This document shows positions 26,601 through 34,368 of a DNA stretch of 64,000 nucleotides, piece by piece. Position numbers and translations under genes: made by a program. Below the pieces are notes generated by a model. It saw only the letters and a list, made by a program, of their open reading frames with translations, was not told the origin of the DNA and ran no database searches. How positions within the stretch are numbered: the first letter of the stretch is position 1; each line of letters starts with the position of its first letter. Origin of the DNA: an uncultured Prevotellaceae bacterium (GTDB lineage: Bacteria; Bacteroidota; Bacteroidia; Bacteroidales; Bacteroidaceae); assembly GCA_902776195.1 (NCBI GenBank), contig CACYPF010000005.1:1-64000 (forward strand), written 5' to 3'.

Positions 26601-28022
26601 GGCAAGCATCGCACAGTTGGCGGCATTTCCCCACGCTGCCATGGTGGTACATCCTGCTTGGAACATCACCGTCCAGTCTGCACTGGGATTCGTAACACCC
26701 TGTGAGTATGCCTCTCCATCGCGGATGCTGAGGAAGAAGTCCACCTCATTACGCGCCTCGTCTATCAAGTCAGGAATACCATTGCCACTCTCACGGATAC
26801 CCAGATTGTCTTCTGTCAGTCGACCTCCTGAGAGAATATAAGGCAACAGCATGTCATAGATATTACTGATATGGGCAAGATGGCGGTCCCAATCAAAGGC
26901 ATCTGAGTGTCCGCCTATCGCCCCGTTCGTCGTTGGATGCCCCTCCAGTCGATGCTGCCAGAAGACCGATGCCTCTGGTTTCTTGAAATGTGGCTCGTCC
27001 CACACGTCACCCTGTAGCTTACGCCAGTCGGGGTGCCATGGGTGTAAGTCCGTCTTGTATATCTTGAACCCTTTCGGATTGACATCAGCAATAAACTGGG
27101 GCTGGCGAGGCACAGGGAACACATGAGCAGGATCAGCTGGTTCACCCAGTCGCATATAGTAATATCCCCTTACAGAATAGTGGAATGGTTCGAAATACAC
27201 ATTCTCTGCGATATCGAAGTCCATGCTGCATCCGACATCCTCCACCACCAGGCGGTAACGTCCGGGGACAGTCTGCCGGAAATCAATATTCCACACGTCC
27301 GTACCTACAAGGTTCTTCTCACCAGCCTCCTCCTTATAAGCACTGTTCGACTTCCAGAATTTCACGGTACCCACTTGTTCCTTCTTGTGGGTATTCACCT
27401 CATAGAGATAAACTTTCTTACCCTCCCAGGCATGATAGTCACGGGAGCCACCATCTCCCAACCACTGGTAGAGGTCGGCAGCCATATTGTTTTGTGCGGG
27501 ATGATAACCAATGATATTGACATGCACAGCCTCAGACTGCGTGTTCCATACATCAAACAGCACCGTGGCTGTCTGCTGGTCGGAATTCATGTCTTTGGGA
27601 ATGGACACCTCATACGTACAACCTTGTCGCATCGAACGAGGGAGTTTCAAGAACAGCCAATGGTCCAGCTCACTGGTCAGCGTATGGTCGGTATTCATGG
27701 GTTTCGACTTCCGCCAAACCACCTCCGGGCGCTGTTTCTTGAACGCCTTGTCATCCTTGGAAGTGATCAGCCACTGGCTGGCTTTCTGTGCCACCTCAGT
27801 ATTCAACCGCTTGCCAAAGACAAACAGAGTATCATCACCCTCTTCGAAAGAATGACCCAGATAAGCACTCTTACCCGTGCCATTATCCCGATAATGCACC
27901 TCACCATCCTGGAACTGAATCATCAGATAGTCCTTGTCAATGACTTTCAGTCCTATCAGTTTCGTGGCAAGTGCTGGAATAGACAGCATCAATAGTCCTG
28001 CTGCGACAAAAAGTTTTCTCAT
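23685..28022 (-). CDS. GH9 cellulase-like / M3 metallopeptidase fusion, 1445 residues
   Basis: One uninterrupted frame encodes two enzymes that are normally separate. Residues 1-~765 are a secreted GH9 protein with signal peptide, a CelD-type N-terminal Ig-like domain (~20-110 and ~150-290), then the (α/α)6 catalytic part with GGHSDAFDWDRHLAHIS (catalytic Asp pair) and NGEFTPRETMRGKMALMAYL. From NPLLEESRLPFGAPDFSKI (~767) it is an M3 oligopeptidase/dipeptidyl carboxypeptidase with zinc motif HEFGH at 1233-1237. The M3 part starts exactly where mature secreted M3 enzymes start, minus a signal peptide. The join is at about 25725. A loss of the GH9 stop and M3 signal sequence by in-frame deletion would produce this. 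Each half alone has the usual length. Confidence 0.85.
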   Translation of the reverse strand: MRKLFVAAGLLMLSIPALATKLIGLKVIDKDYLMIQFQDGEVHYRDNGTGKSAYLGHSFEEGDDTLFVFGKRLNTEVAQKASQWLITSKDDKAFKKQRPEVVWRKSKPMNTDHTLTSELDHWLFLKLPRSMRQGCTYEVSIPKDMNSDQQTATVLFDVWNTQSEAVHVNIIGYHPAQNNMAADLYQWLGDGGSRDYHAWEGKKVYLYEVNTHKKEQVGTVKFWKSNSAYKEEAGEKNLVGTDVWNIDFRQTVPGRYRLVVEDVGCSMDFDIAENVYFEPFHYSVRGYYYMRLGEPADPAHVFPVPRQPQFIADVNPKGFKIYKTDLHPWHPDWRKLQGDVWDEPHFKKPEASVFWQHRLEGHPTTNGAIGGHSDAFDWDRHLAHISNIYDMLLPYILSGGRLTEDNLGIRESGNGIPDLIDEARNEVDFFLSIRDGEAYSQGVTNPSADWTVMFQAGCTTMAAWGNAANCAMLADAFRIAGIDSLRNYYTDEAIKAYRFASRQENQQLDDLQDIGSIRMRGRDFRQMAAAFLYNLTRDPVWEKIMIEGSEIKDDHTPLFKRGKDGYYQLWAAAAYLTCPYDRHDGAFYKNLKASVKAHAAAYNINKVSLRPSRRAATDDRWQTSQNLQLVMLTHYLTDDEAERKKLEDVMYMEAGWSLGRNPGNIVEMTGLGERHLENVYSTGRNDGAPGTHPGQTPFNGTETWSPGHNGGDGRLLTNACYPSWNEGGWPRQESYFNQRYFWVNGEFTPRETMRGKMALMAYLYSIRNPLLEESRLPFGAPDFSKIQSSDYLPAIEEGIKQQREAIRRIVENEEAPTFQNTIVAYEQSGVLLDKVSSVFFCLTSADKTAEITEIQKKVMPQLADLSNEISFNEKLFQRIKYVYDHERGSLKGEDLKLLEETYKDFVRSGALLSKEKMARMKEINKRISDLQQQWGNMLPEATNSAVVWVNSKAELAGLSEADIAQCKKDAENRGSKAPYCIVIVNTTQQPILASLDNRELRRKVYEASVHRADGTGKYNTFPIVVELAKLRAEKAKLMGYKNYAAYSLENRMAKNPENAYAFLKQLIKEYKPKADAETKAIETYARKSMGKSFKLEPYDRFYYSAKMKSEQFSLSEDDVKPYFNVDSVQQNGVFYAANRVYGLTFKRRHDIPTYHLDMKVFEVIDKDGETLALFYSDYFRRPTKRGGAWMSSFAKQSHFRHQKPLIYNVCNNAKAPEGQPSLLSWDEVTTLFHEFGHALHGILSNCEYNALSGTAVARDFVEMPSQFNESFATIPEIFDHYAKHAVTGVSMPADLKGKMLNSINFHSAYALGENLAATCLDMAWHMLSEEEIPTAEEAPAFERKALEAVGLLDTQIPPRYSTSYFNHVWGGGYAAGYYSYLWTEVLAVNIADCFAQRGALKPAVGQSFRDKIISRGNTRDLMQMFTDFTGLQAPDAAGLLKARGL

Positions 28023-28032
28023 AGCGTGGTCT

Positions 28033-29214
28033 TTATTTAGCCATTTGGTAAATCTTCTCCATATCCTCTGCCTTCAACACTTTGAAACATCCCTTGGTGG
28101 CAGTATAGTTAAAGCTGCATTTGCGAATCATCTCCTTGATCTCGTCGTCCGTTATCTCACGACCAATCAGCTCATGGATATTGATGGGCATACCGATGGC
28201 ATGGTAGAAACGCTCCATCGCCTCGATACCACGGAGGGCAGTACCCTCAGGGTCTGTAAAGTCGTTGGGCACATCCATCACGTTGACGGCAAAGCGGACG
28301 AAACGGCTGACATCCTCCTTATAGACATAACGAGCCCAGCTGGGCCAGATAGCTGCCAAGCCGGCACCATGAGTCACGTCGAACATACCACTCAGCTCAT
28401 GCTCCAGCTGGTGGGTAGCCCAGTCGTCACGGATACCACAGCCTGTCAGTCCGTTATGGGCGATACTGCCACCCCACATGATCTGGGCACGGTAGCGGTA
28501 GTCCTCTGGATTCTTCAACACATAGAAGACACTGTCCTTCATCGTACGCAGCACAGCCTCGGCAATAGCCGTTGTCAGGTCCATGTCCCCGTCATGGGTG
28601 AAATAGCGTTCCATGGTATGCATCATCATGTCCGTCACACCTGCCGCTGTCTGATAAGGAGGCAGCGTATAAGTACGCTCGGGGTTCATGATGGCGAATT
28701 TCGGACGACTGATATTATTGGAATAGCCCAGTTTCACGTCACCGTCCTCATTCGTGATCACAGAAGCCTCACTCATCTCACTGCCCGCTGCGGGAATCGT
28801 CAATACAGAGGCGATGGGCAGACAAGCAACAGCCTCTCTCTTACGGAGATAGAAATCCCATACATCACCTTCGTTGCAAACACCATAGCCAATTGCCTTA
28901 CCGGAGTCAATCACACTACCACCGCCTACGGCAAGGATAAAGTCTACCTGTTGTTCCTTGCAAAGGGCGATACCCTTCCTGACGAGGGACAGACGGGGGT
29001 TAGGAACGACACCTCCTAACTCCACATGGGGTATTCCCCCTTCGTCAAGCAGACGGCAGATCTTATCCAGCAGTCCTGAGCGCTTGGCACTCTGACCACC
29101 ATAGTGAACGAGGACACGGTGTCCGCCATATTTCTTCACCAACTGAGCGACCTGCTCTTCCGACTCTTTTCCGAACACCACTTCTGTAGGTGCGTAATAA
29201 TTGAAATCTTTCAT
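28033..29214 (-). CDS. Iron-containing alcohol dehydrogenase (BdhA/YqhD-like)
   Basis: This 393-residue type III dehydrogenase has NAD(P) motif VGGGSVIDSGKAIG, TIPAAGSEMS, and metal-binding Asp and His residues in TAAGVTDMMMHTMERYF and the HQLEHELSGMFDVTHGAGLA block. It resembles Bacteroidota butanol dehydrogenases (BdhA/YqhD branch), which reduce aldehydes with NADPH, probably detoxifying aldehydes or removing reducing power in fermentation. It lies 10 nt before the GH9-M3 start in the same direction. A TATATTTG box on the minus strand at 29265-29258 is a possible promoter. Confidence 0.92.
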   Translation of the reverse strand: MKDFNYYAPTEVVFGKESEEQVAQLVKKYGGHRVLVHYGGQSAKRSGLLDKICRLLDEGGIPHVELGGVVPNPRLSLVRKGIALCKEQQVDFILAVGGGSVIDSGKAIGYGVCNEGDVWDFYLRKREAVACLPIASVLTIPAAGSEMSEASVITNEDGDVKLGYSNNISRPKFAIMNPERTYTLPPYQTAAGVTDMMMHTMERYFTHDGDMDLTTAIAEAVLRTMKDSVFYVLKNPEDYRYRAQIMWGGSIAHNGLTGCGIRDDWATHQLEHELSGMFDVTHGAGLAAIWPSWARYVYKEDVSRFVRFAVNVMDVPNDFTDPEGTALRGIEAMERFYHAIGMPINIHELIGREITDDEIKEMIRKCSFNYTATKGCFKVLKAEDMEKIYQMAK

Positions 29215-29329
29215 AATACTTAATTCAACAAATGTTTTGTGTTAGTAATTTGGAATGCAAATATACAAATAATTTCTTAAATATTCATACGTTAATCATG
29301 CGCATTAGTATTTTTTATATAAATGATGT

Positions 29330-29360
29330 TTTGTGATTCCCATAAAAATCACTACCTTTG
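29330..29360 (+). promoter_or_regulatory. Promoter of carB
   Basis: TTTG (29330-29333), a 19-nt spacer and TACCTTTG (29353-29360) match the Bacteroidota consensus exactly, about 40 nt before ATG 29400. Confidence 0.85.
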
Positions 29361-29399
29361 CAACCCGAAATGTAGCAATCACAAAAATTTATCTACGAT

Positions 29400-32300
29400 A
29401 TGAAGAAACAATTGAAGAAGGTACTCGTATTAGGTTCGGGTGCCCTTAAAATCGGACAGGCAGGCGAGTTTGACTACTCGGGATCTCAAGCACTGAAGGC
29501 TTTACGCGAAGAAGGTATTTCCTCTGTTCTCGTGAATCCGAACATTGCGACCATCCAGACTTCTGAGGGTATCGCCGACAAGGTGTATTTCCAACCCGTT
29601 ACCACGCATTTCGTCACAGAGATTATCAAGAAGGAGCGTCCTGACGGTATTCTCCTCGCTTTCGGTGGACAGACGGCTCTGAACTGTGGTACGGAACTCT
29701 ATCAGAGCGGAGTACTGAAAGAGTATGGTGTGGAAGTGCTGGGCACCTCTGTAGAGGCGATTATGAACACCGAGGACCGTGACCTCTTCGTCAAGAAGCT
29801 GGCTGAGGTCAATTTGAAAGTACCTGTCTCTCATGCCGTAGAGAACATGGACGATGCTTTGAAGGCTGCCCGTGAGATTGGCTTCCCCATCATGATCCGC
29901 TCAGCATACGCACTGGGTGGTCTGGGCAGTGGTATCTGTCCTGACGAGAAAGCCTTCGTGGAACTTGCTGAGAGTGCCTTCACCTTCGCTCCTCAGATTC
30001 TGGTGGAGGAGTCGCTGAAGGGATGGAAGGAGATTGAGTTTGAGTGCATCCGTGATGCCAACGACCGTTGCTTCACCGTTGCCTCCATGGAGAACTTCGA
30101 CCCCCTCGGCATCCACACTGGTGAGTCTATTGTCGTAGCTCCAACATGCTCATTATCAGAGGAGCAGGTGAAAATGCTACAGGAAATTACGATTAAGTGC
30201 GTGAAGCATCTGGGCATCGTCGGAGAGTGCAACATCCAGTTCGCTTTCAATGCCAACACCAACGACTATCGTATCATTGAGATCAACGCTCGTCTGAGTC
30301 GTTCTTCCGCTCTTGCCTCCAAGGCAACGGGTTATCCCCTCGCCTTCGTGGCAGCCAAGATTGCATTGGGTTACACCCTCGACCAGATTGGTGAGATGGG
30401 TACGACCTCCTCAGCATACGTGGCTCCCAGCCTCGACTATATGATCTGCAAGATTCCCCGTTGGGACCTCACCAAGTTTGCTGGTGTCAGCCGTCATATC
30501 GGTTCCAGCATGAAGTCTGTGGGTGAGATCATGTCTATCGGACGCTCCTTCGAGGAGATGATTCAGAAGGGTCTCCGCATGATCGGACAGGGCATGCACG
30601 GATTCGTGGGCAACGACCACACCAAGTTCGACAACCTGGAGGATGCACTTGCCAATCCTACCGACCTCCGCATCTTTGCCATCGCACAGGCTCTGGAGGA
30701 AGGTTACACCATCGACCATATCGAGGAGCTCACCAAGATTGACAAGTGGTTCCTGGAGCGACTGAAGCATATCGTAGACCTGAAGCATCAGCTGATGGAG
30801 TACAACCAGTTGGAAGACCTGCCCACCTCGTTATTATTAGAGGTGAAGCAGTGCGGCTTCTCCGACTTCCAGATTGCCCGCTTCGTCCTGAAGCCACAGA
30901 CAGGCAATATGGAGAAGGAGAACCTGCAGGTACGCCAGTATCGTAAGTCCAAGGGTATCATGCCTTCCGTAAAGCGCATCCCCACCGTTGCCTCTGAGCA
31001 TCCTGAGCTTACCAACTACTTGTATTTCACCTATACCCATACGCCAGCCTTTGCCACTCCTGATGGCAAGCCATACGCTACCAAGCACGATATCAGCTAC
31101 TATAAGAACGAGAAGTCTGTCATCGTACTAGGGTCCGGTGCCTACCGTATCGGTTCGAGCGTGGAGTTCGACTGGTGTTCGGTGAATGCCATCAACACGG
31201 CACGTAAGCTGGGGTATAAGTCCATCATGATCAACTACAACCCCGAGACGGTATCTACCGACTATGACATGTGCGACCGTTTGTATTTCGACGAGTTGTC
31301 ACTGGAGCGTGTGCTCGATGTTATCGACCTGGAAGAGCCTCGCGGTGTGATTGTCAGCGTGGGTGGTCAGATTCCTAACAACCTCGCCATGAAGTTGTAT
31401 CGTCAGGGCGTTCCCGTCCTGGGTACCAGTCCTGTCAATATCGACCGTGCCGAGAACCGCGACAAGTTCTCTGCCATGCTCGACAAACTGGGTATCGACC
31501 AGCCGGCATGGCGTGCCCTTACCTCTTTCGACGATATCAAGGAGTTCGTTGAGGAGGTAGGCTATCCCGTCCTTGTCCGTCCTTCCTACGTACTCTCAGG
31601 TGCTGCGATGAATGTCTGCTACGATGATGAGGAGCTGCACCGCTTCCTCTCCATGGCAACAGAGGTGTCGAAGGAGTTCCCGGTAGTGGTTTCGAAGTTC
31701 ATGACAGATACCAAGGAGATTGAGTTTGACGCTGTCGCCGACAAGGGTGAGGTCGTTGAGTATGCCATCTCCGAGCATGTGGAGTATGCCGGTGTACACT
31801 CTGGTGATGCCACGATGGTATTCCCTGCACAGCACATCTATTTCTCCACCATCCGTCAGATCAAGAAGATTTCCCGTAAGATTGCGAAGGAGTTGAATAT
31901 CTCCGGACCTTTCAACATCCAGTTCCTTGCCAAGAACCGTGAGGTGAAGGTCATCGAGTGCAACTTGCGTGCTTCCCGTTCGTTCCCCTTCGTATCGAAG
32001 ATTCTGAAGCGTAACTTCATCGAGACAGCGACCAAGATTATGCTGGACGCTCCTTATCAGATACCTGAGAAGAGTGAGTTCGACATCGACCGCATCGGTG
32101 TGAAGGCATCACAGTTCTCGTTTGCCCGTCTGCAGAATGCCGACCCTGTACTGGGTGTCGACATGTCATCAACGGGTGAGGTAGGATGTCTGGGCGACGA
32201 CCTCAACGAGGCAATGCTGAACGCACTGATTGCCACCGGCTATCGCCTTCCAAAGAGCAGCGTGCTGATTTCCAGTGGTGCCGCCAAGGGTAAGGTCAGC

Positions 32301-32660
32301 TTGCTGGAGCCTGCCCGTGAACTCGTGAAGAAGGGTTATAAGGTATATGCCACTGCTGGTACTGCCAAGTTCTTCAATGAGAACGGTGTCGAGGCAACTA
32401 CTGTCTGCTGGCCTGATGAGGATGGAGAGAACAATGTGATGGACATGATAGCCAACCACCAGTTCGACCTCATCGTCAATGTGCCGAAGAACCACACCAA
32501 GCGTGAGTTGACCAATGGTTACCGCATCCGCCGTGGTGCTATCGACCATAATATTCCTCTGATGACGAATGTCCGTCTTGCCAAAGCTTTCATCGAGGCG
32601 TTTACCGCTCTGAAGGAAGAGGACATCAAGATCAAGTCATGGCAGGAGTATAATTCATAG
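29400..32660 (+). CDS. carB: Carbamoyl-phosphate synthase large subunit
   Basis: At 1086 residues it is full length. Two homologous ATP-grasp halves each begin VLVLGSGALKIGQAGEFDYS and VIVLGSGAYRIGSSVEFDW. They are followed by an allosteric MGS-like domain (residues ~950-1086, KVSLLEPARELVKKGYKVYA). It makes carbamoyl phosphate from bicarbonate, ammonia and two ATP, using ammonia tunnelled from CarA, for pyrimidine and arginine synthesis. carA is not adjacent. Codon use is that of a strongly expressed gene. Confidence 0.98.
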   Translation: MKKQLKKVLVLGSGALKIGQAGEFDYSGSQALKALREEGISSVLVNPNIATIQTSEGIADKVYFQPVTTHFVTEIIKKERPDGILLAFGGQTALNCGTELYQSGVLKEYGVEVLGTSVEAIMNTEDRDLFVKKLAEVNLKVPVSHAVENMDDALKAAREIGFPIMIRSAYALGGLGSGICPDEKAFVELAESAFTFAPQILVEESLKGWKEIEFECIRDANDRCFTVASMENFDPLGIHTGESIVVAPTCSLSEEQVKMLQEITIKCVKHLGIVGECNIQFAFNANTNDYRIIEINARLSRSSALASKATGYPLAFVAAKIALGYTLDQIGEMGTTSSAYVAPSLDYMICKIPRWDLTKFAGVSRHIGSSMKSVGEIMSIGRSFEEMIQKGLRMIGQGMHGFVGNDHTKFDNLEDALANPTDLRIFAIAQALEEGYTIDHIEELTKIDKWFLERLKHIVDLKHQLMEYNQLEDLPTSLLLEVKQCGFSDFQIARFVLKPQTGNMEKENLQVRQYRKSKGIMPSVKRIPTVASEHPELTNYLYFTYTHTPAFATPDGKPYATKHDISYYKNEKSVIVLGSGAYRIGSSVEFDWCSVNAINTARKLGYKSIMINYNPETVSTDYDMCDRLYFDELSLERVLDVIDLEEPRGVIVSVGGQIPNNLAMKLYRQGVPVLGTSPVNIDRAENRDKFSAMLDKLGIDQPAWRALTSFDDIKEFVEEVGYPVLVRPSYVLSGAAMNVCYDDEELHRFLSMATEVSKEFPVVVSKFMTDTKEIEFDAVADKGEVVEYAISEHVEYAGVHSGDATMVFPAQHIYFSTIRQIKKISRKIAKELNISGPFNIQFLAKNREVKVIECNLRASRSFPFVSKILKRNFIETATKIMLDAPYQIPEKSEFDIDRIGVKASQFSFARLQNADPVLGVDMSSTGEVGCLGDDLNEAMLNALIATGYRLPKSSVLISSGAAKGKVSLLEPARELVKKGYKVYATAGTAKFFNENGVEATTVCWPDEDGENNVMDMIANHQFDLIVNVPKNHTKRELTNGYRIRRGAIDHNIPLMTNVRLAKAFIEAFTALKEEDIKIKSWQEYNS

Positions 32661-32687
32661 TTTATAGTTCATAGTTTATAGTTCATT
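32657..32687 (+). repeat. 14-bp tandem repeat in the carB downstream spacer
   Basis: CATAGTTTATAGTT occurs twice head to tail and is followed by CAT. It fills the whole gap between the carB stop and the next start codon. Confidence 0.6.
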
Positions 32688-33312
32688 GAGAATTATCTAT
32701 AAATTTTCAGTATTGATTCTCCTGTGCTTGTTGTTCCCCATGGGACTGCAGGCACAGGAGTCTCCTAATGCCCGTCAGGCACGCAGAATGTTTGACCAGG
32801 CGTATAATATGGTATTTGGTCCAGAGGGTTCCCAACTGCATTATGCCGTCAATATCATTGGCATCTACAAGACGGAGGGCACTATCTGGAATAAGGGTAA
32901 GAAGAGTAAGTTCACGGATGAGAAGTATATAGCATGGAATGATGATGTCACTTATTATCGTTTAGAGCGTAAGAAGAAGACTGTCACCATCTATGATGCC
33001 CATTCCGAGAAACGTGACAAATATGCCACTAAGTTTAAGTTTATACCTGACAACTACAATTACAGTATTAAGAACGACCCGGAGAAGGGTTATTATATCA
33101 CGCTGAAGGCAAAGAAGGGTGTGAAAGGTATCAAGGAGGCTCGTGTCCTGCTCGACCACCATACGCACCACCCTATCAATGTCCGTGTGAAAGTGGGCAT
33201 CTTCCATACCACCATCAAGATCACGAACTTCAAAGTGGGCGGCATCCCTGACGACCTGTTTACTTTCCCCCATTCCCAGTATAAGGACTATAAGTTCGTT
33301 GATAAAAGGTAA
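32686..33312 (+). CDS. LolA-like periplasmic protein
   Basis: This 208-residue protein has a signal peptide (FSVLILLCLLFPMGLQAQ). The mature part is β-rich, and its end FKVGGIPDDLFTFP is typical of LolA/LolB-fold proteins (outer-membrane lipoprotein carrier type). In Bacteroidota many such paralogues exist and their cargo is unclear. The only plausible start is TTG 32686, inside a 14-bp tandem repeat. There is no ribosome-binding sequence, so the true ATG may have been lost with that repeat. The gene follows carB by 25 nt. Confidence 0.7.
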   Translation: MRIIYKFSVLILLCLLFPMGLQAQESPNARQARRMFDQAYNMVFGPEGSQLHYAVNIIGIYKTEGTIWNKGKKSKFTDEKYIAWNDDVTYYRLERKKKTVTIYDAHSEKRDKYATKFKFIPDNYNYSIKNDPEKGYYITLKAKKGVKGIKEARVLLDHHTHHPINVRVKVGIFHTTIKITNFKVGGIPDDLFTFPHSQYKDYKFVDKR

Positions 33313-33332
33313 TGTTAAGGATGTTAAGGATA

Positions 33333-33733
33333 TCTCCTTTCATTGTAAATCAAATTGATTTGCAAAGTAAATCAAATTGAATTACCGAGTAAATCAAATT
33401 GATTTACTGAGTAATTTAAATTGAATTGCAAAGTAAACCAAGTTAGATTGCAATTCAGTATGATAGAGTTTTCATTGACGATGCCTAAGGCTTCAATCTT
33501 TGAAGCCCGTACCTTCGCCCTATGGAGCCTAAGGCTTCGACCTTCGCAGCTTAGGGCTTCGTCCCCCGAAGCCTAAGGCTTCACAAGGAGGACTTCACTC
33601 GTTTTTATACGTATTTTATGGGCAAAAACGCCATTCGTTGTCACCCTTGTCACCTCGTTGTTACCGTAATCGACTGATTCTCAAGTAGTGTTGCAAGGTG
33701 GCAACGGTTGCAAGGGTAAAAAACTTTATGTAG
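33333..33733 (-). repeat. Copy B of the 22-bp-register intergenic element
   Basis: This copy of 401 bp is in the opposite orientation to copy A (12406-12829). The array part 33341-33582 is exactly 11 x 22 bp: four AT-rich palindromic units (starting 33341, 33363, 33385, 33407), two transition units and five GC-rich units ending GAAGCCTAAGGCTTC at 33582. The unique part 33583-33733 is 151 bp, the same length as in copy A, and matches it with few substitutions, mostly transitions. Copy A is longer by exactly one 23-bp unit. It has no reading frame. It occupies most of the 600-bp gap between the LolA-like gene and the lipoprotein gene. Confidence 0.85.
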
Positions 33734-33748
33734 CGCGCGTGCGCGCGA
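33732..33748. repeat. Alternating GC palindrome at the edge of copy B
   Basis: GCGCGCGTGCGCGCG is a self-complementary, strictly alternating purine-pyrimidine run, the type that readily adopts Z-DNA. It starts where homology to copy A ends. Nothing comparable is seen in the rest of the window. Confidence 0.6.
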
Positions 33749-33772
33749 GGAATACTGATACCCCTATCAAAC

Positions 33773-33810
33773 AATACGACCGGCAGATTTTCCATTCCGC
33801 CAGTCGTATT
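33773..33810. other. Imperfect 12-bp hairpin, intergenic
   Basis: AATACGACCGGC pairs with GCCAGTCGTATT across a 14-nt loop. No T run follows on either side, so it is not a convincing intrinsic terminator. Nothing else recognisable is seen between here and 33915. Confidence 0.45.
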
Positions 33811-33915
33811 GAACTGTAGTAATCGTATTTGACTAGAAACGGATCATTCAGTCATCGACGAAGTCGCTTGCAAGAGCAAGAGTCCCAAACTTTCCGTCAC
33901 AGCCTCAACAACTGA

Positions 33916-34317
33916 CTATTTTCTAGTCCATGTTGTACCACCTGCTTCATCAGTAGTCATCTTATTCCCACTTATTGTATAATTCCTTGGCTTTGAAGAG
34001 AATTTCTTCCATGTCGTATAAAGAACTCCATTATCGGTATAATACGTTCCACTATCCGAATTATTAAGAGTCAGATTTCCACTATTGTCCTTGAGATACT
34101 CTCTCCACGTGAAGGTCATATCCTTTTCGAAGGTCATCTCTGTGTAAATCAATTCACCTTTTGATGTTTCTTTCTCAACATACCAAGTACCAACAATAGG
34201 ATTTGGCGATGAATTATTATTATCGTCATCATCACCGCCACATGCCAACAAGGCAAAACCACTCAAGAACAAGCCTACCATGAGACTCAACATTGTAAAA
34301 ATCTTCTTTGTCTTCAT
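33916..34317 (-). CDS. Lipocalin-like surface lipoprotein
   Basis: Start chosen at ATG 34317 (MKTKKIFTML), which gives a proper lipoprotein signal peptide; two upstream in-frame ATGs precede it without one. The lipobox LLAC is followed by GGDDDDNN, an acidic stretch of the kind that directs lipoproteins to the cell surface in Bacteroidota. The domain opens with PIVGTWYVEKETSKG and continues as short β-strands ending GTTWTRK, matching lipocalin-like DUF4923/5004-type domains. Ligand unknown. A similar protein is encoded inside the mobile element at 39982. Confidence 0.78.
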   Translation of the reverse strand: MKTKKIFTMLSLMVGLFLSGFALLACGGDDDDNNNSSPNPIVGTWYVEKETSKGELIYTEMTFEKDMTFTWREYLKDNSGNLTLNNSDSGTYYTDNGVLYTTWKKFSSKPRNYTISGNKMTTDEAGGTTWTRK

Positions 34318-34368
34318 AAACATTTTATTAAAAGTTAATAATATTGGATTACTCATTTCATCATATCC

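Noticed and set aside
27934-29019. 361-codon plus-strand frame opposite the alcohol dehydrogenase gene (also 27123-27995 and 11605-12309)
   Set aside because: These are mirror frames of well-supported genes, with no family features, signal or promoter.
29214-29399. Riboswitch or attenuator upstream of carB
   Set aside because: After the promoter only about 35 nt remain before the ATG, too short for a known aptamer, and no terminator is present.
33773-33810. Intrinsic terminator downstream of the LolA-like gene
   Set aside because: The stem is good but there is no T run on either strand, and the LolA-like gene ends 460 nt away beyond repeat copy B.
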